Assembly: GCF_019218755.1 (NCBI RefSeq)
Contig: NZ_JAHUWZ010000001.1
Span: forward strand, 248,001 to 312,000
Reading direction: 5' to 3'
Length of the DNA: 64,000 nt
Source of the DNA: Acidovorax sp. sif1233
GTDB taxonomy: Bacteria; Pseudomonadota; Gammaproteobacteria; Burkholderiales; Burkholderiaceae_C
Each line of letters opens with the position of its first letter. The first letter of the stretch is position 1. Shown piece after piece: positions 1 through 6,349 of the stretch. A model generated the notes under the pieces. It ran no database searches. It was not told the origin of the DNA and saw only the letters and a list, made by a program, of their open reading frames with translations. A program made the position numbers and the translations under genes.

Positions 1-22
1 ACAGCTATCAAAAGTATAGTAT
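1..22. repeat. AT-rich dispersed repeat, family A (edge fragment)
   Basis: The first bases (AGCTATCAAAAGTATAG) match the TAGCTATCAAAA core of an AT-rich repeat seen at about a dozen other places in this window. The copy is cut by the window edge. It lies just downstream of rtcB. Confidence 0.5.
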
Positions 23-58
23 TCGCCGCAACCCTTCGCCACTGTGCGGCCCCGGGGG

Positions 59-1285
59 CTACCCCTTCACGCACACCACCTGCTTGAGCGTGTACACCAC
101 CTCCACCAGGTCCTGCTGCGCCGCCATCACCGCGTCGATGTTCTTGTACGCCATCGGGATCTCGTCGATCACGTCGGCGTCCTTGCGGCATTCCACGCCT
201 TCGGTCGCTTTGATCTGATCCTCGATCGTGAACATCTTCTTGGCCTTGGTGCGGCTCATGGTGCGGCCCGCGCCGTGGCTGCAGCTGTTGAAGCTCTCGG
301 GGTGGCCCTTTCCTCGCACGATGAAGCTCTTGGCCCCCATGCTCCCCGGGATGATCCCCAGCTTGCCCTGCTCGGCACTCACCGCGCCCTTGCGGGTCAC
401 GAAAACGTCCTGTCCGAAGTGGGTTTCACGCTGCACGTAGTTGTGGTGGCAGTTCACCGCTTCCACATGCGTCTCGAACGGCTTGGTGATCACCTGTCGC
501 AGCGCGGCGATCACGCGGCCCATCATCACTTCGCGGTTGGCGGCGGCGAACTTCTGGGCCCACCCCACGGCCTTCACGTAGTCGCCGAAGTACCGCGCGC
601 CTTCCTCGAAGTACGCCAGGTCTTTATCGGGCAGGTTGCGCTGGTTCATCTCGGCGTCCTTCTTGGCCAGCTCGATGAAGTGGGTGCCGATGGCGTTCCC
701 CACCCCGCGCGAGCCCGAGTGCAGCATCACCCACACGGACTGGTGTTCGTCCAGGCAGATCTCGATGAAGTGGTTGCCCGTTCCCAGCGTTCCCAGGTGC
801 TTGTAGTTGTTGGTCTTCTCGATGCGCGGATGCGCCTCGCAGATCTCCTTGAACTCGTCCACCAGGGCCGACCATGCGCGGTCGGTCTCGGCCGGCGGGG
901 TATCCCAGCTGCCTTCATCGCGGCCAAAGCGTTTGGGCGTCATCCCCACCGGCACGGCGCGCTCGATGGCGGCGCGCACGCCAGAGAGGTTGTCGGGCAG
1001 GTCGCTGGCGGTCAGCGTGGTCTTGCACGCCATCATTCCGCACCCCAGGTCCACCCCCACCGCAGCGGGAATGATGGCCTTGAGCGTGGGCACCACCGAG
1101 CCGATGGTGGCGCCGATTCCCAGGTGCACGTCGGGCATCACCGCCACGTGCTTGAACACAATGGGCAGGCGCGCGATGTTGCGCAGCTGGTTCCGGGCTT
1201 CTTCTTCCACGGGCACGCCGTTCGTCCACATCTTCACGGGCACGCCGTTCGGCACTTCGTATTGTTCGTAGTTGTTGTTGGTCAT
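59..1285 (-). CDS. rtcB: RNA-splicing ligase RtcB
   Basis: GTP- and Mn2+-dependent RNA ligase that joins RNA 2',3'-cyclic phosphate or 3'-phosphate ends to 5'-OH ends. It is 408 aa, the same length as E. coli RtcB, and reads colinearly with it. Visible family residues are DVHLG (52-56), Cys82 in GCGM, His172 in NHFIE, His189 in HSGSRG, the HH pair at 280-281, and His337 in SHGAGR, the position guanylylated in E. coli; the C-terminus is VVCVKG. I chose the ATG at 1285 because it gives the family length. An ATG at 1312 overlaps the stop of the upstream gene (ATGA) and would add nine residues, so coupled initiation there is possible. It is the last gene of the slipin/unknown/rtcB operon. No rtcA cyclase is visible, although the window ends 58 bases downstream. 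Confidence 0.97.
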   Translation of the reverse strand: MTNNNYEQYEVPNGVPVKMWTNGVPVEEEARNQLRNIARLPIVFKHVAVMPDVHLGIGATIGSVVPTLKAIIPAAVGVDLGCGMMACKTTLTASDLPDNLSGVRAAIERAVPVGMTPKRFGRDEGSWDTPPAETDRAWSALVDEFKEICEAHPRIEKTNNYKHLGTLGTGNHFIEICLDEHQSVWVMLHSGSRGVGNAIGTHFIELAKKDAEMNQRNLPDKDLAYFEEGARYFGDYVKAVGWAQKFAAANREVMMGRVIAALRQVITKPFETHVEAVNCHHNYVQRETHFGQDVFVTRKGAVSAEQGKLGIIPGSMGAKSFIVRGKGHPESFNSCSHGAGRTMSRTKAKKMFTIEDQIKATEGVECRKDADVIDEIPMAYKNIDAVMAAQQDLVEVVYTLKQVVCVKG

Positions 1286-1308
1286 ATTGTTCTTTCGTAT
1301 TTTGTTGT

Positions 1309-2049
1309 TCATTGCACCATTCCGCGCGCGGCGGCCTGGGCGTAGTTCTTCAGTTCGTCGTCGTTCTTCACCTGGCGGATGAAGGCGTCCATGTGCGCCT
1401 GCAGTTCCTTGGGCCGCTTCAGGCGCACGCCCTCGTGGCCGATCCCGTGCAATGCGGACTCCTGTGCGGCCCTGAACGGCATCGCCAGCATCTCGCAGAA
1501 CACCTGCCACATCGCGTCGCGCCATTCAGGGATGTCCTTGGCGTTCCAGAACGTGGGCCACACGTCAAACCACATGTAGCTCACGAAGTAGAGGCGGTCG
1601 CTTCGGCTCCCGATGGGGCTCGACCCGGTGTCCAGGCGCGGGCCGAGGCAGTCGCGCCACAAGGTGGGCAGGGCCCGCATCATGCGCATCGCGTCGGCCA
1701 AGGGCACCGAGGGGTCGTTCGCCATGTGCGGGATGTCGCCCGCGTTGTTGCTCATCACATGGTTCAGGCCCATGCCCACCTGCTCGTCGCTGTAGGGCGC
1801 CAGGTCGGTGCCCGCGTTGGCGAACAGCACGGTCTGGATGTGTGTCCATTGCAGTGGCGTGGCGTCGAACTCCGGCTCGTCGATCAGCCAATACCACTCC
1901 TGCCCGCTCTTGTCGGGCACGGGGCGGTCGAAGAGGTAGCGCAAGGCCGCGCTGTACACCGCCGGGTCCAGGCCGACGGATGCGCAGGTGGCGGATGCGG
2001 TGTCCCGCTGCAGGCGCTTTGCTCTCGCTGTCAGTTTCTTGTTTTTCAT
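1309..2049 (-). CDS. Uncharacterised 246-aa protein of the RNA-repair operon
   Basis: I do not recognise this family. It has no signal peptide or membrane segment, a basic N-terminus (MKNKKLTARAKRLQRD), and many Trp and Met residues in the middle (EWYWLIDEPEFD about 50-61; SYMWFDVWPTFWNAK about 157-171). The C-terminal part contains SALHGIGHEGVRL, which resembles the short HGxGH motifs of some helical-repeat proteins, though this is only a resemblance. It lies between slipin (34 bp upstream) and rtcB, whose first possible ATG overlaps its stop as ATGA. Tight coupling to rtcB under the same sigma54 promoter suggests a role in RNA repair or in sensing damage; that is inference from position only. 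It has no TROVE/Ro-like features that I can see. Confidence 0.85.
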   Translation of the reverse strand: MKNKKLTARAKRLQRDTASATCASVGLDPAVYSAALRYLFDRPVPDKSGQEWYWLIDEPEFDATPLQWTHIQTVLFANAGTDLAPYSDEQVGMGLNHVMSNNAGDIPHMANDPSVPLADAMRMMRALPTLWRDCLGPRLDTGSSPIGSRSDRLYFVSYMWFDVWPTFWNAKDIPEWRDAMWQVFCEMLAMPFRAAQESALHGIGHEGVRLKRPKELQAHMDAFIRQVKNDDELKNYAQAAARGMVQ

Positions 2050-2083
2050 GGCAGTTCCTGCTTTTCCATTTTTTCCATTTTTC

Positions 2084-3226
2084 TCAGCGCATCTTCACGA
2101 GGCCGTTCAGCACCTGGTCGAGGCCTCCGAACACCGAGATCTTGTCGATGCGCTCGGCCACGCGCTCCAGCGTCTCCAGTTCTTTCATGCGCAGGGCGAC
2201 GGGGTTGTCCTCCATCACCTTCGCCGTGTTGAGCAGCGAGCGCGTGGCAGCCGTTTCCTCGCGGCGGCGGATGACGTTGGCCTCGGCCTGCTTCTGGGCC
2301 TGCACCACCTGGGTCAGGATGGTCTTCATCTCGCCGGGCAGCACGATGTCCTTCACGCCCACGCTCTCCAGCTGCATGCCGAAGGGCTGCAATTTGGCGG
2401 CCATGTGCGCGGTCACCACGTCGTCGATCACCGTCTTGCTCTCCAGCAGCTCATCGAGCGTGCGGGTGCCCACGGCGGCGCGCAGCGCGAACTGCAGCTC
2501 GCGGTACAGGTAGTCGGCGGGCTTTTGCAGCTGGGCGAAGGCGCGCAGCACATCGGTGGTGCGAAAGGTGGCAGACAGGTTCAGCCGCAGGCTCACCTTG
2601 TCGCGGGTCATGATGTCCTGGCCCGAGACCTCCACGGCCTGCAGGCGCAGGTCCACCAGCTCCACGGCGATGGTGCGGCCGTACTTCCAGAACGCGTAGG
2701 CGCCTGCAGGCAGCAGCCGATCCACTTTGCCGTCGATGGAGAGCAGCGCGCACTGGCCCTCGGGCACCTGCACCTGCAGCACGCCAGTCAATCCGGTCAC
2801 GCTGCGCTGGCGCAGTTGTGTGTGCGTCAGGCGCGCCACCAGGGCGGCGGGCAGCTCGGGGCCTGCCTCCAGGTCGATCACCTGGACACTCACTTCCACC
2901 AGGCCTTTCCAATAAAGGCGGCGGGTGCCGGGCGGCAGCACCTCGACCAGCACGCCGTTCTCGCTGCGCAGGCCCACTTGCTGTTCCGACAGGTTCACTT
3001 GCACAAACTCTGCCGCCACCACGGCGGGTTCCTGCGCCATCAGGTAGTCGGCCAGGCCGTGGGTGAAGGCGGGTTGTTCGAGAGCGAAGGTCTCTACACG
3101 CAGCTGGTCCATGCCCGCAAACAGCCAGTAGGTGCCGCTTTGGAGCACGCGGTCAAAGCTGCCGTTGCGCAGCAGCAGTGCGCGTTCGTTCTTCTTCACG
3201 GTGGTGCGTTGGATCAACTTCATCAT
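2084..3226 (-). CDS. Slipin family (SPFH/band 7) protein
   Basis: A 380-aa SPFH-domain protein. The prohibitin-like core lies roughly at 150-290, and the C-terminal helical, Glu/Arg-rich segment (about 300-350, QAEANVIRRREETAATRS) is typical of stomatin/slipin oligomerisation regions. The N-terminal half contains extra beta-rich sequence (LLRNGSFDRVLQSGTYWLF). Unlike classical slipins there is no hydrophobic N-terminal anchor, so it is probably cytoplasmic or peripheral. The start follows a strong Shine-Dalgarno (GAGGAGAAG, 5 nt spacing); an ATG follows immediately at 3223. It is the first protein gene after the tRNA-like leader and the sigma54 promoter. Slipins beside RtcR/RtcB are known, but their job in RNA repair is not established. 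Confidence 0.9.
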   Translation of the reverse strand: MMKLIQRTTVKKNERALLLRNGSFDRVLQSGTYWLFAGMDQLRVETFALEQPAFTHGLADYLMAQEPAVVAAEFVQVNLSEQQVGLRSENGVLVEVLPPGTRRLYWKGLVEVSVQVIDLEAGPELPAALVARLTHTQLRQRSVTGLTGVLQVQVPEGQCALLSIDGKVDRLLPAGAYAFWKYGRTIAVELVDLRLQAVEVSGQDIMTRDKVSLRLNLSATFRTTDVLRAFAQLQKPADYLYRELQFALRAAVGTRTLDELLESKTVIDDVVTAHMAAKLQPFGMQLESVGVKDIVLPGEMKTILTQVVQAQKQAEANVIRRREETAATRSLLNTAKVMEDNPVALRMKELETLERVAERIDKISVFGGLDQVLNGLVKMR

Positions 3227-3459
3227 TTTTCTTCTCCTCGTTCTTTCGTTGTCGTTACTTCTTCGTTGTTGTCATGGCAATCAGGGTGCCGTTACAGCGA
3301 TGGCGGGGTGTCAGCGGGCGCAGCCAGGGCCCTGCAGTGCGCCGTGGCTGCTGCCCTGCAAGCAGGGCGGCAGCGTGGCTGGCTGCGGGCGCGGGCTGTG
3401 CCGGGTGCTGGCACAAACCGCCACCGGCTGACGGGGCCTTGCCTTGCGGTTGCGTTCCC
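3227..3459 (-). other. Distal 5' leader between the tRNA-like RNA and slipin
   Basis: No coding capacity that I trust. On the transcribed minus strand it forms strong hairpins, the clearest being GCCCTGC-TT-GCAGGGC (about 3353-3368) and TGTGCC/GGCACA (about 3397-3415). It also carries another CCGCAAGG motif near 3444-3451, the same tetraloop module used in the tRNA-like elements. It ends in the slipin ribosome-binding site. Confidence 0.5.
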
Positions 3460-3502
3460 AAAAAACGCCACCCTGGGGCAACTCCCCGCGTTCGGCGGGT
3501 GG
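3460..3502 (-). terminator. Candidate intrinsic terminator or attenuator of the RNA-repair leader
   Basis: On the minus strand CCACCC (3502-3497) can pair with GGGTGG (3473-3468), enclosing a GGGG/CCCC hairpin. The stem is followed by CG and a run of six T (3465-3460). The T run also lies in a competing hairpin, GCGTT/AACGC. The two mutually exclusive folds would suit termination/antitermination between the tRNA-like RNA and slipin. Confidence 0.4.
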
Positions 3503-3540
3503 TCTTTCGACCGGTACTTCCAAGTGCTGGCCTTGCGGCC

Positions 3541-3605
3541 TTGGGCAGGAATCGAACCTGCAACAGACCCCTTGCGGGGTTGCTCTACCAATGAGCTACC
3601 AATGG
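3541..3605 (-). ncRNA. tRNA-like element 2 (anticodon arm replaced by a GCAA hairpin)
   Basis: It has a canonical D arm (AGCTCATTGGTAGAGC), then ACCCC-GCAA-GGGGT where the anticodon arm should be, a 5-nt variable region (CTGTT), and a canonical T arm (GCAGG-TTCGATT-CCTGC). The acceptor is weak: TTGG/CCAA is certain, with imperfect pairing beyond. Its 5' strand overlaps the CCA end of element 1. There is no 7-nt anticodon loop, so it cannot decode. A GGCC-GCAA-GGCC hairpin follows directly. Confidence 0.7.
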
Positions 3606-3662
3606 AGGCACGCCTGGAGTCGAACCAGGCATCCCTTGCGGGATGGCTACCACGGCCGTGCC
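3603..3662 (-). ncRNA. tRNA-like element 1 with encoded CCA end
   Basis: A 60-nt fold: acceptor GGCACG (3662-3657) pairs with CGTGCC (3612-3607), followed by T and an encoded CCA (3605-3603). A reduced D arm (GGC-CGTGGTA-GCC) is followed by ATCCC-GCAA-GGGAT in place of the anticodon arm and a perfect T arm (CCTGG-TTCGACT-CCAGG). Only one base separates the GCAA hairpin from the T stem. The lack of an anticodon and the short D arm rule out a working tRNA. The CCA end suggests recognition by tRNA-handling enzymes. Confidence 0.7.
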
Positions 3663-3803
3663 GTTACCCAGCGTTTGCGGCGTGCGGCATGCGGGGAATC
3701 GACAAGAGCCCTGAGGCTCCGGATTCCCTGCACCGGCGGGGCGAACGTGTGTCCTAACCCCGGCCTGTGAGCGGTCACCGCTTGCGCTGGATGTCTTCTT
3801 TAT

Positions 3804-3819
3804 TGCCAGATGCGTGCCA
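3804..3819 (-). promoter_or_regulatory. Sigma54 promoter of the slipin-unknown-rtcB operon
   Basis: The minus strand reads TGGCAC-GCATC-TGGCA, against the sigma54 consensus TGGCAC-N5-TTGCW. There is one mismatch, and the invariant GG (-24) and GC (-12) are correctly spaced. It faces the RNA-repair genes and lies downstream of the AT-rich rtcR-proximal region where the activator would bind. RtcR, the divergent gene, is a sigma54-dependent enhancer-binding protein. Confidence 0.85.
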
Positions 3820-3913
3820 GCCTGTGGCTTGTGGTTCGATTTCTTTCAAGTCATTGATTTGTAAGGGGAAATCTCGTTGATTGATTTTTGGGTCTATCCG
3901 AGGCGCATGAAGT

Positions 3914-3933
3914 AACTAGAATGAAAGCTAGTT
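3914..3933. promoter_or_regulatory. Inverted repeat in the rtcR upstream region
   Basis: AACTAG (3914-3919) and CTAGTT (3928-3933) form a perfect dyad spaced by 8 bp, 15 bp before the rtcR start. It sits in an AT-rich stretch (about 3840-3948) unlike the GC-rich surroundings. It could be an operator or part of the rtcR promoter; no direct evidence separates these. Imperfect TTGATT direct repeats lie at about 3851-3889, upstream of the sigma54 promoter, and are candidate RtcR sites. Confidence 0.4.
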
Positions 3934-3948
3934 GAATAGATAAATAGA

Positions 3949-5583
3949 ATGCGCAAAAACAAAGTCGTCATCGGTTTCCTGGGCACCCAGCTCGACGCCG
4001 GCAGGGGCGCGGGGCGGTGGGAAAAGTGGCGCCCCACGGTGTCGCTGGTGCAGCATGAGGACGTGGTGATCGAGCGGCTGGAGCTGCTCTACACGCCCCC
4101 GCACCAGGACCTGGCGCAGCAGGTGCGCGCCGACATGGCCATCGCCTCGCCCGAGATCACGGTGAATCTGGCGCCCCTGCCCATTGCCGACCCGTGGGAC
4201 TTTGGCGAGGTGTATGCCAGGCTGTTTGACTGGGCGCAGGCCTACCGCTTCGACACCGGGCGCGAGGAATACTGGACGCACATCACCACCGGCACCCACG
4301 TGGCGCAGATCTGCCTGTTCCTGCTGGTGGAGTCGCGCCGCATTCCAGGCGTGCTGGCGCAGACCTCGCCGCCCAAACGCCAGCAGATGGGCGACCCGGG
4401 CAGCTACACGCTGATCGACCTGGACCTGTCGCGTTATGACGTGATCGCGCAGCGCTTCGGCGCCGAGCAGCGGGATGCGGTGCAGTTCCTCAAGAGCGGC
4501 ATCGCCACGCGCAACGCGCGCTTCAACGCGCTGATCGACGAGGTGGAGCGCGTGGCGGTGCGCTCGCGTGCGCCCATCCTGTTCACCGGGCCCACGGGCG
4601 CGGGCAAGTCGCACCTGGCGCGGCGCATGTTCGAGCTGAAGAAGTCGCGCCACCAGGTGGAGGGCGAGTTCGTGGAAGTGAACTGCGCCACGCTGCATGG
4701 CGACGGCGCGGCGTCCACGCTGTTCGGCCACAAGAAAGGCGCCTTCACCGGTGCGGCGGCCGACCGCGCGGGCCTGCTGCGCACGGCGCACAAGGGCGTG
4801 CTGTTCCTCGACGAGATCGGCGAACTGGGCCTCGATGAGCAGGCCATGCTGCTCAAGGCGGTGGAGGAAAAGCGCTTCTACCCCCTGGGCAGCGACCGCG
4901 AGGTGGCCAGCGACTTCGAGCTCATCGCGGGTACCAACCGCGACCTGCGCACCGAGGTGGCGGCGGGGCGTTTTCGCGAAGACCTGTATGCGCGCATCAA
5001 CCTCTGGAGCTATGTGCTGCCGGGCCTGGCGCAGCGGCCCGAGGACATCGAGCCCAACGTGGACCACCAGCTGGCCCGCGCAGGCGCCGAGTTGGGCCGC
5101 GGCGTGCGCTTTTCCAACGAGGCGCGCGCGGCCTACCTGCGCTACGCCCAGTCGCCCGAAGCGCTTTGGACGGGCAACTTCCGCGACCTCTCGGCCAGCG
5201 TCACGCGCCTGGCCACGCTGGCGGACAGCGGCCGCATCGGCCTGCCCCTGGTCGATGCCGAGATCGCGCGCCTGCGCTGGCTGTGGCAGCCCGCCAGCGA
5301 TGCGCGCAGCGGTCTGGCGTCCATGCCCGGCGCGGTGGGCCGCGGCGATCTGGCGGACCTGCTGGGCGAGGAAGCGGTGCACGCCCTGGACCTGTTCGAC
5401 CAGCTGCAACTGGCGGCCGTGCTGCAGGTGTGCCGCCAGGCCCGCACCCTGTCGGACGCGGGGCGCCAGCTGTTCCAGGCCTCGCGCACGCAGCGCACGG
5501 TGGTCAACGATGCGGACCGGCTGCGCAAGTACCTGGCGCGGTTCGGCCTGGACTGGGAGCGCGCCGCTGCCGCTGGGCAGTAA
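3949..5583 (+). CDS. rtcR: RtcR, sigma54-dependent activator of the RNA-repair operon
   Basis: A 544-aa enhancer-binding protein. The N-terminal part (about 1-185) is the RtcR CARF-type ligand-sensing domain (MRKNKVVIGFLGTQLDAG). It is followed by an AAA+ domain with Walker A GPTGAGKS (214-221), the sigma54-contacting GAFTGA loop (264-269) and Walker B VLFLDEIG (284-291), and by a C-terminal helical DNA-binding region. E. coli RtcR is 532 aa. RtcR family proteins activate rtc transcription through sigma54 when the CARF domain senses an RNA-end ligand. The gene is divergent from its presumed target operon, whose sigma54 promoter is at 3804-3819. The start has only a weak Shine-Dalgarno. Confidence 0.96.
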   Translation: MRKNKVVIGFLGTQLDAGRGAGRWEKWRPTVSLVQHEDVVIERLELLYTPPHQDLAQQVRADMAIASPEITVNLAPLPIADPWDFGEVYARLFDWAQAYRFDTGREEYWTHITTGTHVAQICLFLLVESRRIPGVLAQTSPPKRQQMGDPGSYTLIDLDLSRYDVIAQRFGAEQRDAVQFLKSGIATRNARFNALIDEVERVAVRSRAPILFTGPTGAGKSHLARRMFELKKSRHQVEGEFVEVNCATLHGDGAASTLFGHKKGAFTGAAADRAGLLRTAHKGVLFLDEIGELGLDEQAMLLKAVEEKRFYPLGSDREVASDFELIAGTNRDLRTEVAAGRFREDLYARINLWSYVLPGLAQRPEDIEPNVDHQLARAGAELGRGVRFSNEARAAYLRYAQSPEALWTGNFRDLSASVTRLATLADSGRIGLPLVDAEIARLRWLWQPASDARSGLASMPGAVGRGDLADLLGEEAVHALDLFDQLQLAAVLQVCRQARTLSDAGRQLFQASRTQRTVVNDADRLRKYLARFGLDWERAAAAGQ

Positions 5584-5820
5584 TCCTAGAAACGGCAGTT
5601 GACCGATTGGTTTCCTTCAACTTGCCATCTGAAGTCAGGTATGTGCTGCTTCGATGGCGTTCACTGGTTGGATGGGCACGCTATACACCCGCCAGCACCG
5701 CGCTCGGCGTGCCATGCGGCGTTGCTCCTCCTTGCAGGCAAGAGCCTGCAGCGTCGTCTCGCCTTGCCTGACGCACCGATCACGGCACTGACGGGCGCAT
5801 TCAACTGCCGTTTCTAGGAT
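5583..5820. mobile_element. 238-bp element with perfect 20-bp terminal inverted repeats
   Basis: The arm at 5583-5602 (ATCCTAGAAACGGCAGTTGA) is an exact inverted copy of 5801-5820. The left arm begins inside the rtcR stop codon and the right arm ends 10 bp before rnpB. The interior has no convincing gene; an 80-codon minus-strand frame crosses it and runs into rnpB. A clear target duplication is not visible. It resembles a MITE-like non-autonomous element, or a long-range stem ending rtcR. The rnpB promoter must lie within or against its right arm (GATAAT at 5818-5823 as a -10). Confidence 0.55.
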
Positions 5821-5830
5821 AATCCACCCC

Positions 5831-6270
5831 GTGAAGCGCGCCAGACCGCCGCTGGTGCAATCTGGGAAACCAGGCACTGGAGGAACGTCCGGACTGCACA
5901 GGACAGCGTAGCAGCTAACGGCTGCCCACCGTGAGGTGAGGATCAGAGCAACAGAGACGAGTCCGGGTGGAAACTACCTGCCACGGAGTGTTCTGTGAGG
6001 CGCCAGCGCAAGCTGGCGAGAGGACAGCGAGAGCTGTCCGAACCCGGCGCAAGCCGGGTCCGAACAGCCACCCCGAGCGGGCAAGCCCGCTCGGGGTGAA
6101 ACGGGCAATCTCTACGCGCAGCAATACCAAGTAGGCCAGCGTTGATGTGGTTCCGCAGAGCTGGCGGGTAGGTAGCACCGAGCCGTGGTGGCGACACCCG
6201 GCCCAGATTAATGGCGGTCACACTGCGGGCAACCGTGGTGCACAGAATCCGGCTTATCGGCGCGCTTCAC
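5831..6270 (+). ncRNA. rnpB: RNase P RNA, type A
   Basis: Catalytic RNA of RNase P, which makes tRNA 5' ends. The ends pair as a perfect 12-bp P1 helix (GTGAAGCGCGCC with GGCGCGCTTCAC). The conserved core GGAGGAACGTCCGGACT follows about 45 nt in. Several GC hairpins with GCAA-type loops (CCAGC-GCAA-GCTGG; ACCCGGC-GCAA-GCCGGGT) are typical peripheral helices, and the 3' conserved region contains CAGAATCCGGCTTATCGG. The 440-nt length is within the betaproteobacterial range. Confidence 0.97.
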
Positions 6271-6349
6271 ACTTTATTTCCCCCAGCCTCAGCCTGGTGT
6301 AGGCGCCGATGTGCCGGTCGTGCCCGGCGCGGAGCACGCCATGGCGCGC

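Larger units (their letters stand above)
3460..3793 (-). ncRNA. Structured sigma54-driven leader RNA, Y-RNA-like
   Basis: Predicted transcript from about 3793 (12 nt past the -12 element) to the T run at 3460. In order it holds a short dyad (3770-3782), a long interrupted hairpin (3691-3731: outer arms GGGAATC/GATTCCC, inner GAGCC-TCAG-GGCTC), two tRNA-like elements (3603-3662 and about 3541-3605), and short hairpins with GNRA loops (3529-3540 GGCC-GCAA-GGCC; 3501-3512 GGTC-GAAA-GACC). RtcR-controlled operons in Salmonella encode YrlA/YrlB, Y RNAs with a tRNA-like module. This RNA is analogous in position and architecture, but no Ro60/Rsr gene is present in the window. The ends are inferred. 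Confidence 0.6.

Noticed and set aside
3541..3662. Two ordinary tRNA genes on the minus strand
   Set aside because: D and T arms are tRNA-like, but both lack an anticodon loop (GCAA tetraloops instead), and the second has an imperfect acceptor overlapping the first. They are annotated as tRNA-like elements.
5635..5877. An 80-codon gene inside the inverted-repeat element
   Set aside because: It runs into the 5' end of rnpB, has no recognisable domain and an unusual Cys/Arg composition.
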